From Bacteroidia bacterium (lineage in GTDB: Bacteria; Bacteroidota; Bacteroidia; B-17B0; Aurantibacillaceae): a stretch of DNA of 64,000 nucleotides. A model generated the notes under the pieces. It searched no databases. It was not told the DNA's origin and saw only the letters and a list, made by a program, of their open reading frames with translations. The DNA is taken from the NCBI GenBank assembly GCA_022841465.1, contig JALHRL010000005.1, forward strand, positions 1 through 64,000, given 5' to 3'. Shown here in pieces: positions 53,765 to 63,291 of the stretch. The position numbers and the translations under genes were made by a program. Each line of letters starts with the position of its first letter. Position 1 is the stretch's first letter.

Positions 53765-56214
53765 TAATCTATAGAAATTGCAGCTACTAATTTAACAACA
53801 AAATTGTTCTTAAATTCAGGTAAGGCGTAATTACCATATCTGTAAAATGCGCCCACTCCTAAACTACTAATTCCACTTTTTAATACATTTTTTACGCGAA
53901 TACCTACCTCGGTATAATACTTGCTAATATCGTTAAGTTCAACATTGGTTAGTTTAGTTCTGTTTAACAAATTACCTGTTCCAATTGCATGCGTTAATTC
54001 AAATTCCGGATTCATAAATTTATTTATTTTAAATAATTTTCCGGTATTGTAGCTTGTAAATAACGAAACATATTCGGTGCTTATAAATTCGTTGGTAAAC
54101 ATTGTTTCAAAAGTATTATCAGCACTCACATAGTATTTGCTTACTCTACTGCCGTTATTGTTAAACTGAAAACTATAAGGTACATCACCAAATACTTTTC
54201 CGGCCTGAATTTGATAAGTAACATAACCTCTTATTTTAAAATTAATTTTCTGATCTATTCTAATGTCAATTTTATCAAATGCAAAGCTATTTTCATAACC
54301 ATTTATTTCTACCGGAAGAGTATGAGTATAGTTTAAATAAAAACAAGGTGCCTTACTTCCTAACGAAATTAAACCTACAAAAGACTCAGTAAATTTTTCA
54401 CCGGGCCAAATTTTTAGTTGCACTCCCGCTTCATTACTTACAAATTTATTATTAATGTCAGAAAAATTTAAGTCGGGGTTACCGTATCCGGATGGTGATA
54501 TTCTTTCGTTTACCGAGAAAAACAAACTGCTTTTAATGAATCTATATATTGGAAAATTAAAACTACCCTTGGCAAATGAATGTTTATCCATAACGCTTAC
54601 TAAATATCCTCTAATATTTTGTGTTGAAATAAGTGAAGTGTTTTGATTATAAAAGGTAGTGTTTGCGGTTTCCGTTAAATCTTTTGCTGCTTCTACTTTT
54701 AAATTGACAGATTTATCACTTAAAAAATTTAATTGAAAATGCCCGCCATATTTCCATGCTTTGTCCTTAAACCCATAACCGCCATATCCTCCCACAGCAA
54801 ACCACTTACTAAGTTTATCATTTGTAACTAAGCCGCCGCCTATACGTAAGCCTTCGTATTCGTTTACTTTTAGCAGTTTGTTTAAATCAAAACTTATAAT
54901 ACCCATGGGAATTTGCCCTGTGCTTAGTATTTTAAATAATTTTAATTTTTTCTCAAAGTTTTCGGCTTTTCCAATACTATCAACAACTGCATAGGTTTGC
55001 TTTTCTTTTTGTGTTAAACTATCGTTTCTTCTGTTTTTCCAATACTCTTCATCTTTTTTGTCGTAGTTCTTTTCATTTATAACTTCTACATTTTTCTTTT
55101 TAATAACAACGGTTGAATCTAAGTTCACATCGCTTATATACAATTTGCTCACACATTTTAAAATCCTGTCGGGTTTACCGGAACCACTTTCGCCGGCGCT
55201 TACCTGGTTAAATAAAATTTCGGTAACTAATTGCGATGGAAACCATTGCTTATTACTTATAAAAGTATATTGTTGTTGTATTTTAACTCCGTTAGAATTA
55301 TCGTAATTCAATGCCGGTTGTGCAATAATATTTGATAAGGCGTAATGATTTTTATTGAGGTATATTACACCTTTTAAAGCTTTAAAATTTGCATTTGCTT
55401 TAGGAGAAAAAGCAATTAAAATGGTAGTATCTGTATTCTGAAGGATGGTATCACTAATTTCAAAATTATAGCGTTTAAATGTTCCTTTTAATAAAGGGTT
55501 TACGTATTTAATATCTAACACTTCAATTTTATCGTCAAAAAACGTAAACGATTGCAATTGTGAGGCAAGGGAAGCAAAAGGTGCAGTTTTAAAACCCGAA
55601 ACGCGTGAAGCCAGAATTTTTTCTTGCGTTATATTTTTATAAATGTATTTTTTTTCAGAGGCAGATTCAATAAAAAACAAATATTGTTTCGTTAATAAGC
55701 TTTTTTCCTTTTTAAATCGGGTAGAATCATCATTGTAATAAAACTCGTTGCCTTTAGAGTTACTCATCGTAAAATAGGTTTTTCCATAAGTTTCGCAGGA
55801 GTAGTAAGGAAGATTGCGCGGGTCAAGATTCTTTTTGTTTTTTATTAATTTACGAATTAATTCATGCGCAGGATTTTCTTTAGGCGTAACAACAACCTCG
55901 TTTAATAGAAATTCTGAAGGTTTAAGTTTTATATAAATCGGTTTGTTTAAATCAAATTCGCTTAATAAAATTGTTTTTTTATTGTATCCGGTAATAAAAA
56001 TGGTGAGTTGTTTTATGCTGCTGTCTATTTTTAACTGAAAATTTCCGTCAATATCGGCCGTTGTGCCTTTGTGATTGTTTTCTATACCAATAAATGCAAA
56101 GGGTATTGCATTGTTATTCGTTTCGTCTGTTATTTTTCCTTGAATCGTTTGCCCCGATAATTTGAAACAAATTAGCACCAATAATAAAAGAACAGTTTTA
56201 AATGCGTTTTTCAT
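53764..56214 (-). CDS. DUF5686 outer membrane protein with carboxypeptidase-regulatory-like domain
   Basis: This 816-residue protein has a signal peptide (LLLLVLICFKLSGQ) and a CarboxypepD_reg-like domain (about 23-100; IQGKITDETNNNAIPFAFIG). A conserved region (NPAHELIRKLIKNKKNLDP) and a long Tyr/Phe-rich beta-barrel follow to the C-terminal Asp. This matches the Bacteroidota DUF5686 family. Function unknown; an outer-membrane location is likely. It is directly adjacent to the tsaB stop. Confidence 0.87.
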   Translation of the reverse strand: MKNAFKTVLLLLVLICFKLSGQTIQGKITDETNNNAIPFAFIGIENNHKGTTADIDGNFQLKIDSSIKQLTIFITGYNKKTILLSEFDLNKPIYIKLKPSEFLLNEVVVTPKENPAHELIRKLIKNKKNLDPRNLPYYSCETYGKTYFTMSNSKGNEFYYNDDSTRFKKEKSLLTKQYLFFIESASEKKYIYKNITQEKILASRVSGFKTAPFASLASQLQSFTFFDDKIEVLDIKYVNPLLKGTFKRYNFEISDTILQNTDTTILIAFSPKANANFKALKGVIYLNKNHYALSNIIAQPALNYDNSNGVKIQQQYTFISNKQWFPSQLVTEILFNQVSAGESGSGKPDRILKCVSKLYISDVNLDSTVVIKKKNVEVINEKNYDKKDEEYWKNRRNDSLTQKEKQTYAVVDSIGKAENFEKKLKLFKILSTGQIPMGIISFDLNKLLKVNEYEGLRIGGGLVTNDKLSKWFAVGGYGGYGFKDKAWKYGGHFQLNFLSDKSVNLKVEAAKDLTETANTTFYNQNTSLISTQNIRGYLVSVMDKHSFAKGSFNFPIYRFIKSSLFFSVNERISPSGYGNPDLNFSDINNKFVSNEAGVQLKIWPGEKFTESFVGLISLGSKAPCFYLNYTHTLPVEINGYENSFAFDKIDIRIDQKINFKIRGYVTYQIQAGKVFGDVPYSFQFNNNGSRVSKYYVSADNTFETMFTNEFISTEYVSLFTSYNTGKLFKINKFMNPEFELTHAIGTGNLLNRTKLTNVELNDISKYYTEVGIRVKNVLKSGISSLGVGAFYRYGNYALPEFKNNFVVKLVAAISID

Positions 56215-56895
56215 TTATTGCTGTGCTTTGGTATAAAACTCTTTTAAATAATTAGGCTCAAAGTACGCCACATCTTCAAATTGTTTATTTTCAAATTTAG
56301 CATACCCCAAGTTAACCATATGGGTAGAAGAAGGTACAATACCTTCTATAAACTTTGCCAGCGTATTCGTTTCCAATAATTCTTTACACTTGGGCATTCC
56401 ATCACCAAAAAAGTAAATAATTTTATTTTTATGAAATTCGGAAATGGTATCAGCAGAAATAATTTTTGCATTAGGTAAAACTATCGCCTTTAATTCAGCA
56501 TCATAAATGGCTGTATAAACTTCCATTCTTCGCGCATCTAACATAGGGCATAGTAAAACATTTTCTTTCGTAATTTTACTTAAAGCCTCGTTAGCCATTA
56601 CCAATAAAGTGTTAACCGCAATAAGCGGAATGTTTAATGCAAAACAAATTCCTTTTGCAGTACTATGCCCAATTCTTAAACCGGTATAGGAGCCTGGTCC
56701 TTCGCTAACAACCACAGCGTTTAAAGCATTTATTTCTATGCCTGCTTTTTTAATTACTTCTTTAATAAACAAGTGTAAATTTTCAGCGTGTGTAAAGCCT
56801 TCGTTTTTTTCTAATGTATAAAGAGGCTTATTGTTTTCGCTAATGGTAACCGAACAATTGCTGGTAGCAGTTTCTATATATAATAAATAAGCCAA
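56215..56895 (-). CDS. tsaB: tRNA threonylcarbamoyladenosine synthesis protein TsaB
   Basis: This 226-residue ASKHA-fold protein has the family motifs IETATSNCSV at the start and VSEGPGSYTGLRIGHSTAKG. It partners TsaD to make t6A on tRNA. The start is a TTG at 56895, placed directly after the TAA of the HlyD gene; no ATG is available before the first motif. TsaD and TsaE are not in the window. Confidence 0.92.
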   Translation of the reverse strand: MAYLLYIETATSNCSVTISENNKPLYTLEKNEGFTHAENLHLFIKEVIKKAGIEINALNAVVVSEGPGSYTGLRIGHSTAKGICFALNIPLIAVNTLLVMANEALSKITKENVLLCPMLDARRMEVYTAIYDAELKAIVLPNAKIISADTISEFHKNKIIYFFGDGMPKCKELLETNTLAKFIEGIVPSSTHMVNLGYAKFENKQFEDVAYFEPNYLKEFYTKAQQ

Positions 56896-58233
56896 TTAAT
56901 TTATTTTATATAAATCTTTTTTAGGAACAATTTTAACCGACGAACCTTTTTTTAAGGTTCTGGAAACGGCGCTATAAGGGCCTGAAATAACTTCCTCATC
57001 TTTTTTAATACCGGAAATTATTTCAATGTATTCATTATCCTGAATACCTGTTTTAACTACACGCTCTGTTGCCTTATTATCTACAATTATAAAGACAATT
57101 TCTTTATTTTCTTCCTCGGTAGTTTTTTTAGTGTTTTCTTCGTTTTCATTTTTTACATCTTGTTCATTTTCGTAATTTTTACCTATTGTTAACGAATCTT
57201 TATTGCGGGATGTAACAGCTTGAATGGGTAAGGCTACAACGTTATCTACACGCAATGTTTGAATTTCAACACTGGCACTCATTCCTGGTCTGAAAGGAAC
57301 AGGGTTTTTATCTGTAATTAAAAATGCGTAAGATTCTCTTATTAATCTTATTTTAACCACAAAGTTGGTAACCTGATCAATAGAAATACCGGTAGTATTA
57401 GCTGAGTTGGCTACTTCGGTAACAATTCCTTTAAATTTTTTATTCATATAAGCATCTACTTCAATAATGGCAGTATCTCCTTTATGAACTTTTATAATAT
57501 CATTTTCATTTACTTCAACACTTACTTCCATTTCGTTTAGGTTAGCCAAGCGTAAAATTTCCGTTCCCTGAAAACCTTGAACACCTTGTACACGCTCGCC
57601 TTTTTCTACATTCATTTTGTAAACGGTTCCATCTACAGGAGAATAAATGTATGTTTTTTCTAAATTAGCATTTGCTTCTTTTAAAGAGGCTTCACTTCCT
57701 AAAATATTAAATTTACTGGCATTAACAGATGCTTCTAAGCCTTCCACATTTGCTTTTGCACTTTCGTATTGTGCTTTTACTGCATCAAATTCTTGCTGTG
57801 AAATAGCACCTTGGTCAAAAAGTTTTTTATTTCTTTTATAATTGGCATCGGCACTCATTAAATTTGCTTTGGCTTGTTCTAACTGAGCCTCTGATGTTTT
57901 TAGGTTTGCTTTTGTAGTATTAACAGAAGCATTCATTCTGTCAAGCGCGCTTATGTACATATCGGGTCTTATGCGGCAAATTAAATCTCCTTTTTTTATT
58001 TGTTCCCCTTCTTTCACCAGCATTTCGGTAATTTCCCCACTTACATCACTGGTAATTTTTAATTCTGTTTCCGGTTGAATTTTTCCGGTGGCAGAAACCG
58101 TTTCCACTATTGTCCTTAATGATGCTTTTTCAACCGTAACCGATGTTGGTTGAGAACCGCCGGTTACCTTTATAATAATTATTATTAATACAAGTGTAAT
58201 GCCTATTCCAAAGATCCAGTATATTTTTTTCAT
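56896..58233 (-). CDS. HlyD/RND-type periplasmic adaptor subunit
   Basis: This 445-residue protein has an N-terminal membrane segment (IFGIGITLVLIIIIIKV), a lipoyl/barrel-sandwich domain (about 55-95; TSDVSGEITEMLVKEGEQIK), a long coiled-coil hairpin (about 105-190), beta-barrel and membrane-proximal domains, and a Glu/Lys/Asn-rich insert (about 345-375). It would link an inner membrane pump to a TolC-type outer membrane channel. Neither partner is in the window. It starts the leftward operon. Confidence 0.9.
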   Translation of the reverse strand: MKKIYWIFGIGITLVLIIIIIKVTGGSQPTSVTVEKASLRTIVETVSATGKIQPETELKITSDVSGEITEMLVKEGEQIKKGDLICRIRPDMYISALDRMNASVNTTKANLKTSEAQLEQAKANLMSADANYKRNKKLFDQGAISQQEFDAVKAQYESAKANVEGLEASVNASKFNILGSEASLKEANANLEKTYIYSPVDGTVYKMNVEKGERVQGVQGFQGTEILRLANLNEMEVSVEVNENDIIKVHKGDTAIIEVDAYMNKKFKGIVTEVANSANTTGISIDQVTNFVVKIRLIRESYAFLITDKNPVPFRPGMSASVEIQTLRVDNVVALPIQAVTSRNKDSLTIGKNYENEQDVKNENEENTKKTTEEENKEIVFIIVDNKATERVVKTGIQDNEYIEIISGIKKDEEVISGPYSAVSRTLKKGSSVKIVPKKDLYKIN

Positions 58234-58370
58234 AATTGCGTTAATCTAATTAATTGTCGGATATAACAAAACGACTTTCAAATTTAACTATTTTAAAACT
58301 TATTACTTAAGTACTGTAATTTAAATGTTAGGTTTTATACCTTTAAATCGCCTTTCATACAATAAATAAA

Positions 58371-60404
58371 ATGGAACATACAAAAAAAGAAGCCAATAGC
58401 TTAATAAACGAAAGCAGTCCGTATTTATTACAACATGCTTATAATCCTGTAAAATGGCTTCCCTGGAGCAAGAATGCGTTTGAAAAAGCAAAAACAGAAA
58501 ACAAGTTAGTGCTAATTAGTGTTGGTTATAGTGCTTGCCATTGGTGCCATGTAATGGAAAAAGAAAGTTTTGAAGATGGGGAAGTAGCACAATTAATGAA
58601 TGAAAATTTTATTTGCATTAAAGTAGATAGAGAAGAACGTCCTGATGTTGATAATTTGTACATGACAGCAGTTCAAATTATGACCGGGCAAGGCGGTTGG
58701 CCACTAAATTGTTTTGCGCTGCCCGACGGAAGACCTATTTACGGGGGAACCTATTTCCCGAAAAAGCAATGGATGAACTTATTAAATAATTTAAGCGAAT
58801 TATTAAAGAAAGATGCTGAGAAAGTAGAAGAATATGCTAAAAGTTTAACAGAAGGTATTAAGCAAACTGAATTAATAAATATTGCCGGCACCGAAACAAA
58901 TTTTGATTTTAAAAAAGCTGTGCAGAAATGCATTGATAATTGGAAGCCAAGGTTTGATAATGAAAATGGAGGGCCCAATAAGGTGCCAAAGTTTCCAATG
59001 CCCAATAATTATTTATTTTTATTAAGGTATGCTTATTTGTTTGAAGATGATGTTGTATTAAGACATGTAAATATAACCCTTCAAAAAATGGCACATGGAG
59101 GAATATATGACCAATTGCATGGAGGTTTTGCCCGATACAGCACCGATGGAATATGGAAAGTTCCGCATTTTGAAAAAATGTTGTACGACAATGCTCAATT
59201 AGTGAGTTTGTATTCGGAAGCATACCGATTAACCAAAAACATTTTGTATAGACAGGTGGTTAACGAAACAATTGATTTTGTATTGCAAGAATGGTTTCAT
59301 GAGAACGGATATTTTTACTCAGCTTTAGATGCCGATAGTGAAGGGATAGAAGGAAAGTTTTATACCTGGGAAGAAGAAGAACTAAAGCTTTTATTGAAAG
59401 ATAATTACGAATTATTTGCATCATATTTTAACATAAATGAAATAGGATATTGGGAAGATGACCAATACATTTTAATGCGAAATGAAAATGTTTCTCAAAT
59501 TTTATTAAAGTACAACTTAACAATAAATGAACTAAATGATAAAATAAATTCACTTAAAATTATTTTAAAAGAACAAGCTGCAAAGCGCATAAAGCCGGGC
59601 TTAGATAATAAAGTGATAACATCGTGGAATGCTTTGATGGTAAAAGGATTGGTGGATGCTTTTTTAGCAAATGGAAATGAAAACTATAAAGTAATTGCAG
59701 TAAAAGCTTGTGAATTTTTAATAAATAATTTAGTTGGTGCAGATAATGAAATGTATAGAATTTACCATAATGGAAAAGGGAAGATAAACGCATTTTTAGA
59801 TGATTACGCATTTACAATAGATGCTTTAATTGCCACATATTCCGTTTCCGGAAATGAAAATTTTATAGTAAAGGCAAAACAATTGTGTGATTATGTAATA
59901 GGTAATTTTAATAACGCAGCCAACCCATTATTTTATTATACCCATAAAAACAGTGTAGAATTAGTGGCACGACAAACAGAAACTTCTGATAACGTAATCC
60001 CATCTTCTAACTCCCAAATGGCTTTAAATTTACATGCATTGGGGCTCTATTTTGGCGAAGTTTCATACCTAAACAGGGCCACTGAAATGCTACATTTGTT
60101 TACGGATGAAATGCATAGATACGGCGCTGGGTATAGCAATTGGGGTAATTTAGCTTTGCAGTTTTCTTGCCCTTTTTATGAAATTGCCATTGTTGGTAAA
60201 GCTGTTAATGAAAAAATGCTTGAGCTACATAAACATTACTTCACAAATGCGATTTTAGCAGTAAGTGAAAATACATCAGAAATGCCTTTGCTTAAAAACA
60301 GGTACAAAGATGGAGAAACACTTATTTATGTATGTAAAAACAACAGTTGCTTGCAACCGCTTTCAATTGTTGAGGAGGTAATTAAACAAATTGAAAAAGA
60401 ATAA
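58371..60404 (+). CDS. Thioredoxin-domain protein of the YyaL/DUF255 family
   Basis: This 677-residue protein has an N-terminal thioredoxin-like domain (about 1-165) with CHWC at 56-59 ([17 protein letters not shown]) and DREERPDVD, followed by a six-hairpin glycosidase-like region (about 190-650; [32 protein letters not shown]). Bacteria, archaea and eukaryotes carry it; a role in carbohydrate or cellobiose epimerase-like chemistry has been proposed, but none is proven. It overlaps the next gene by 14 bases. Confidence 0.92.
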   Translation: MEHTKKEANSLINESSPYLLQHAYNPVKWLPWSKNAFEKAKTENKLVLISVGYSACHWCHVMEKESFEDGEVAQLMNENFICIKVDREERPDVDNLYMTAVQIMTGQGGWPLNCFALPDGRPIYGGTYFPKKQWMNLLNNLSELLKKDAEKVEEYAKSLTEGIKQTELINIAGTETNFDFKKAVQKCIDNWKPRFDNENGGPNKVPKFPMPNNYLFLLRYAYLFEDDVVLRHVNITLQKMAHGGIYDQLHGGFARYSTDGIWKVPHFEKMLYDNAQLVSLYSEAYRLTKNILYRQVVNETIDFVLQEWFHENGYFYSALDADSEGIEGKFYTWEEEELKLLLKDNYELFASYFNINEIGYWEDDQYILMRNENVSQILLKYNLTINELNDKINSLKIILKEQAAKRIKPGLDNKVITSWNALMVKGLVDAFLANGNENYKVIAVKACEFLINNLVGADNEMYRIYHNGKGKINAFLDDYAFTIDALIATYSVSGNENFIVKAKQLCDYVIGNFNNAANPLFYYTHKNSVELVARQTETSDNVIPSSNSQMALNLHALGLYFGEVSYLNRATEMLHLFTDEMHRYGAGYSNWGNLALQFSCPFYEIAIVGKAVNEKMLELHKHYFTNAILAVSENTSEMPLLKNRYKDGETLIYVCKNNSCLQPLSIVEEVIKQIEKE

Positions 60405-61404
60405 AATAGTTATAATTTTTGTTTTCGCAGTTTTTTTTGCGTCGGCACAAATTTTTATACCAACAGCTAACAACGCTTTTGTAAAAGAGTTTACGTTTAA
60501 TTCAATAAGTATAAAGAATAATCAAATTCGTAAAGTAATTTTCGAGATAGTTGATAAAAAAGATTATCAAGTAGCGGTAGATAAACACTTAATAGAGCAT
60601 TACGAGTTTAATAACAACGGTTATTTAACAAGGTATTATTACACCGATATTGTAAAAACCATTGAAAAGCAAATAACCATACCACCGGTTTATAAAGGAC
60701 GAAGAAAAATACGAAGCGGTTACACCGAATTTATGAATCAATATGTATATGATACCATTGGTTATTTTTATTTATACAATGCTCATAATAACATGATAAT
60801 GAAACGCTATCATGATGGAAATTCTTTTTATGAAACGCGTTACTATAATTACGATTCTGCATTTCATTTAATAAAAGAAAACAGATATAGAGAAACCAAT
60901 GTAGGAGATAATAAAACAGATTTTGTTTTAGGAAATCAGGTTTTAATAAGCACCGATAGCATGACTTGGAATGTGTATTCGCCGGCACAGACTAAACTTA
61001 TTTACTATAACAGCGAAATGCGCCCTTATAAAGAGAAAATATTTTTAAGTAAAGATAGTTTGCTTACAGAAACAAACGAAAATTACATTGCTGCATCGTG
61101 GATACAACAAGTTCATAAATTTGAATACAACGAAAAAAAGCAACTTGCTAAAGCTGTTTATAAAAGTAACGCCAATAACAATTTTGAATACAAGTATACT
61201 TATGAATACGACACTACAGGCTGGCTTTTAACAACAAAATATTACAAAAACGAAGTATTGCAAACAGAAACAAGTTATGTAAATGATTACAAAGCTAACT
61301 TGGTGAATTCAATTGTAATTAGGGATTACATTAATCAAAGTATACGCATTGTAAAATTGAAGTATGCCTACTTTGATACAATTCAAGTAAAAAATGAACA
61401 CTAA
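60391..61404 (+). CDS. Uncharacterised secreted protein with YD-like repeats
   Basis: I cannot assign this 337-residue protein to a function. It has a signal peptide ([19 protein letters not shown]), then many short strand pairs such as [30 protein letters not shown] and [15 protein letters not shown], which resemble YD/Rhs-type repeats found singly in Bacteroidota periplasmic proteins. The start is a TTG at 60391, just before the signal peptide and 14 bases inside the previous gene. It converges with msrB with no base between the stop codons. Confidence 0.72.
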   Translation: MKKNKIVIIFVFAVFFASAQIFIPTANNAFVKEFTFNSISIKNNQIRKVIFEIVDKKDYQVAVDKHLIEHYEFNNNGYLTRYYYTDIVKTIEKQITIPPVYKGRRKIRSGYTEFMNQYVYDTIGYFYLYNAHNNMIMKRYHDGNSFYETRYYNYDSAFHLIKENRYRETNVGDNKTDFVLGNQVLISTDSMTWNVYSPAQTKLIYYNSEMRPYKEKIFLSKDSLLTETNENYIAASWIQQVHKFEYNEKKQLAKAVYKSNANNNFEYKYTYEYDTTGWLLTTKYYKNEVLQTETSYVNDYKANLVNSIVIRDYINQSIRIVKLKYAYFDTIQVKNEH

Positions 61405-61923
61405 TTATTTAACCTTGGTGGTATCGTTTTTAAACTGTAAACTTAAACTGTTTACGCAGTAACGTAAGCCCGATTTTGTAGGACCATCGTCAAACAAATG
61501 CCCTAAATGTCCGCCACAATTAGCACAAACAATTTCCGTTCGTATCATACCGTGTGAGAAATCTTTTATTTTTTTTATTTTGCTTCCTTCACCTATTTCA
61601 TTATCAAAACTTGGCCATCCGCAATGACTTTCAAATTTTTGATCGCTAGTAAAAAGTTCTGATCCACAACCTGCACAGGTGTAAATTCCTTTGTCAAATT
61701 TTAAATTGTATTCGCCGGTATGCGGTCTTTCAGTTCCTTTTTCCCTTAACACATAATATTGTTCGGGGGTTAATGTTTTTTTCCACTCTTCTTCGCTTTT
61801 ATTTTGTTTTGTTTCCATGGCTTCTTTTACTTTATCGGTTTTGTTTTCTGTTTTTTTATTTTGACAGCTAATCGTCATCCAACTAGCACAAAAAAACAAG
61901 AGGTATAGCGGGTATTTTTGCAT
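61405..61923 (-). CDS. msrB: Peptide-methionine (R)-S-oxide reductase, lipoprotein form
   Basis: This 172-residue enzyme has a lipobox (TISC, Cys 20) and a Lys-rich spacer before the MsrB domain. Two zinc-binding CxxC pairs (C83/C86, C133/C136), SHCGWPSF, GHLFDDGPTKSG and the catalytic Cys in RYCVNS (C156) are all present. It repairs oxidised methionine in envelope proteins, since the lipid anchor places it in the periplasm. A TTG at 61929 falls within the promoter box; the ATG at 61923 is chosen. Confidence 0.93.
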   Translation of the reverse strand: MQKYPLYLLFFCASWMTISCQNKKTENKTDKVKEAMETKQNKSEEEWKKTLTPEQYYVLREKGTERPHTGEYNLKFDKGIYTCAGCGSELFTSDQKFESHCGWPSFDNEIGEGSKIKKIKDFSHGMIRTEIVCANCGGHLGHLFDDGPTKSGLRYCVNSLSLQFKNDTTKVK

Positions 61924-61926
61924 ATT

Positions 61927-61957
61927 CAAATTTATTTCAATTATACTTTAACACCAA
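61927..61957 (-). promoter_or_regulatory. Bacteroidota-type promoter of msrB
   Basis: On the minus strand TTG (61955-61957), 20 bases, TAAATTTG (61927-61934). The box ends three bases before the ATG, so the transcript may be leaderless. Confidence 0.6.
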
Positions 61958-61967
61958 TAAATTAGCG

Positions 61968-63113
61968 TTATTTGGCATTTTGCGGGTTTCTTAAACTTCT
62001 AGTTTTTATTTCATCCAGCAGTACTTCGGTACATTGTTTTCTTTGTTTAATATGAATAAAACTACCGTTTCCTTTTTTTGAAATAGCTTTTAAATTATTT
62101 AAGGCAGTTTTATCTGAACCAAAGGCTACAGTGCTTAAAACAATTGGTTTGCCAATTTGTTTTTCTTTAAAGGTTTTTTCATCCTCTTCATAAAAATTAA
62201 ATTTTCCGTCGGTAGCCATTAAAATTTCGTTATTGCCTCCATTTATGTAATGTTTAAGAGCAATATCGGTGCTTTTTAAAATGGCTTGCCTGCCTTTGGT
62301 TAAACCCCTGGCTTTAATTTTATCTACTATTTGGTGCAGTTCCTCTTTTCTGCTGCCATCTATATTTTCTGCCAAAACAACTACACTATCTGCATAAGTT
62401 AAAAAAGTAATTTTATCAATTTCTCTAATGGCATTTATCAAATGATGAAGAGAAAGTTTCATTAAGGGAAGTTTTAACGAGTCTTTCATTGAATTACTTA
62501 CATCTACCAAAAACACAATATTGTTGGGTTTGTATAATAATTCAGGCAATGCGCTATTATCTTCTTCCGGTTGTTTAACAGGTTTGTTGGGTGTAATTTC
62601 AACAGATTTTGTAACAATGGGTTCAGTTGAATTATCCGGAATTTTGTTGGTGTTATCTTTTGGCTTTGTTTCAGTTTTTACCACAATAGGTTCAGAGGTA
62701 ATTGCGTGCGAATTTTTAGGTTTTTTAAAGTAAAAACAAGCCGTTTTATCATCCTGTTTTAAATCAATAATTTCTCCTTTAATAGATAATTTATGCGCTT
62801 CGTTTTTGTCACTGGTAAAAAGGTTTATTTCCTTTTTAAATTTTCCGTTTTGTTCAGGAATAAATGAAATTACAAGCAGGCAGGTATCATTTGCATTTAA
62901 AGTTTTTTTACTTGTAAATACTTTCACCTCTTTATCTGTATCTGCTTTTAGTAAAAATGCCTTTTTTATTCCATTGTTAGAAATAACAATATCGGCTTTT
63001 ACTTCGTAAGCACCTTTTATTTCTCCTAAATCTATGTTTAAATCAGAGAATGAAATTTGTGTAAAACCACATTTAAACAGTAGCAGAAAAAAGCTGAGAA
63101 ATATATTTTTCAT
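61968..63113 (-). CDS. Secreted VWA-domain protein
   Basis: This 381-residue protein has a signal peptide (MKNIFLSFFLLLFKCGF), an Ig-like N-terminal domain (about 20-115, similar to DUF1573/ASH-type folds), and a Pro/Thr/Lys-rich linker (about 135-190). A von Willebrand A domain (about 197-370) has the metal site DVSNS (D204, S206, S208) and MATDGKFNFYEED. Such proteins bind ligands through a metal ion at the cell surface. Partners are unknown. Confidence 0.87.
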   Translation of the reverse strand: MKNIFLSFFLLLFKCGFTQISFSDLNIDLGEIKGAYEVKADIVISNNGIKKAFLLKADTDKEVKVFTSKKTLNANDTCLLVISFIPEQNGKFKKEINLFTSDKNEAHKLSIKGEIIDLKQDDKTACFYFKKPKNSHAITSEPIVVKTETKPKDNTNKIPDNSTEPIVTKSVEITPNKPVKQPEEDNSALPELLYKPNNIVFLVDVSNSMKDSLKLPLMKLSLHHLINAIREIDKITFLTYADSVVVLAENIDGSRKEELHQIVDKIKARGLTKGRQAILKSTDIALKHYINGGNNEILMATDGKFNFYEEDEKTFKEKQIGKPIVLSTVAFGSDKTALNNLKAISKKGNGSFIHIKQRKQCTEVLLDEIKTRSLRNPQNAK

Positions 63114-63261
63114 GTTTGTGTAATAATTTAGATATACCGTAACATTTTTTTATGTTATAAGGTTTTTAAGGTATATATGTAACAAAAAGCAGGCTAAAAG
63201 TGTTAGCAAATAGTGAATAGTTCATTTTTCAATAAATTTAACTATTTAATGCAAAAAATCT

Positions 63262-63269
63262 TATATTTG
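63262..63269 (+). promoter_or_regulatory. Candidate -7 box of sucC
   Basis: TATATTTG matches TAnnTTTG exactly and ends 22 bases before the ATG. The -33 region is only weakly similar to TTG. Confidence 0.5.
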
Positions 63270-63291
63270 AGCAGTATATATATAAGGAAAC

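Noticed and set aside
60373-60378. AGGAGG as a Shine-Dalgarno site for the gene at 60391
   Set aside because: It is 12 bases from the start, longer than usual, lies in Glu-Glu codons of the previous gene, and other genes here lack such sites.
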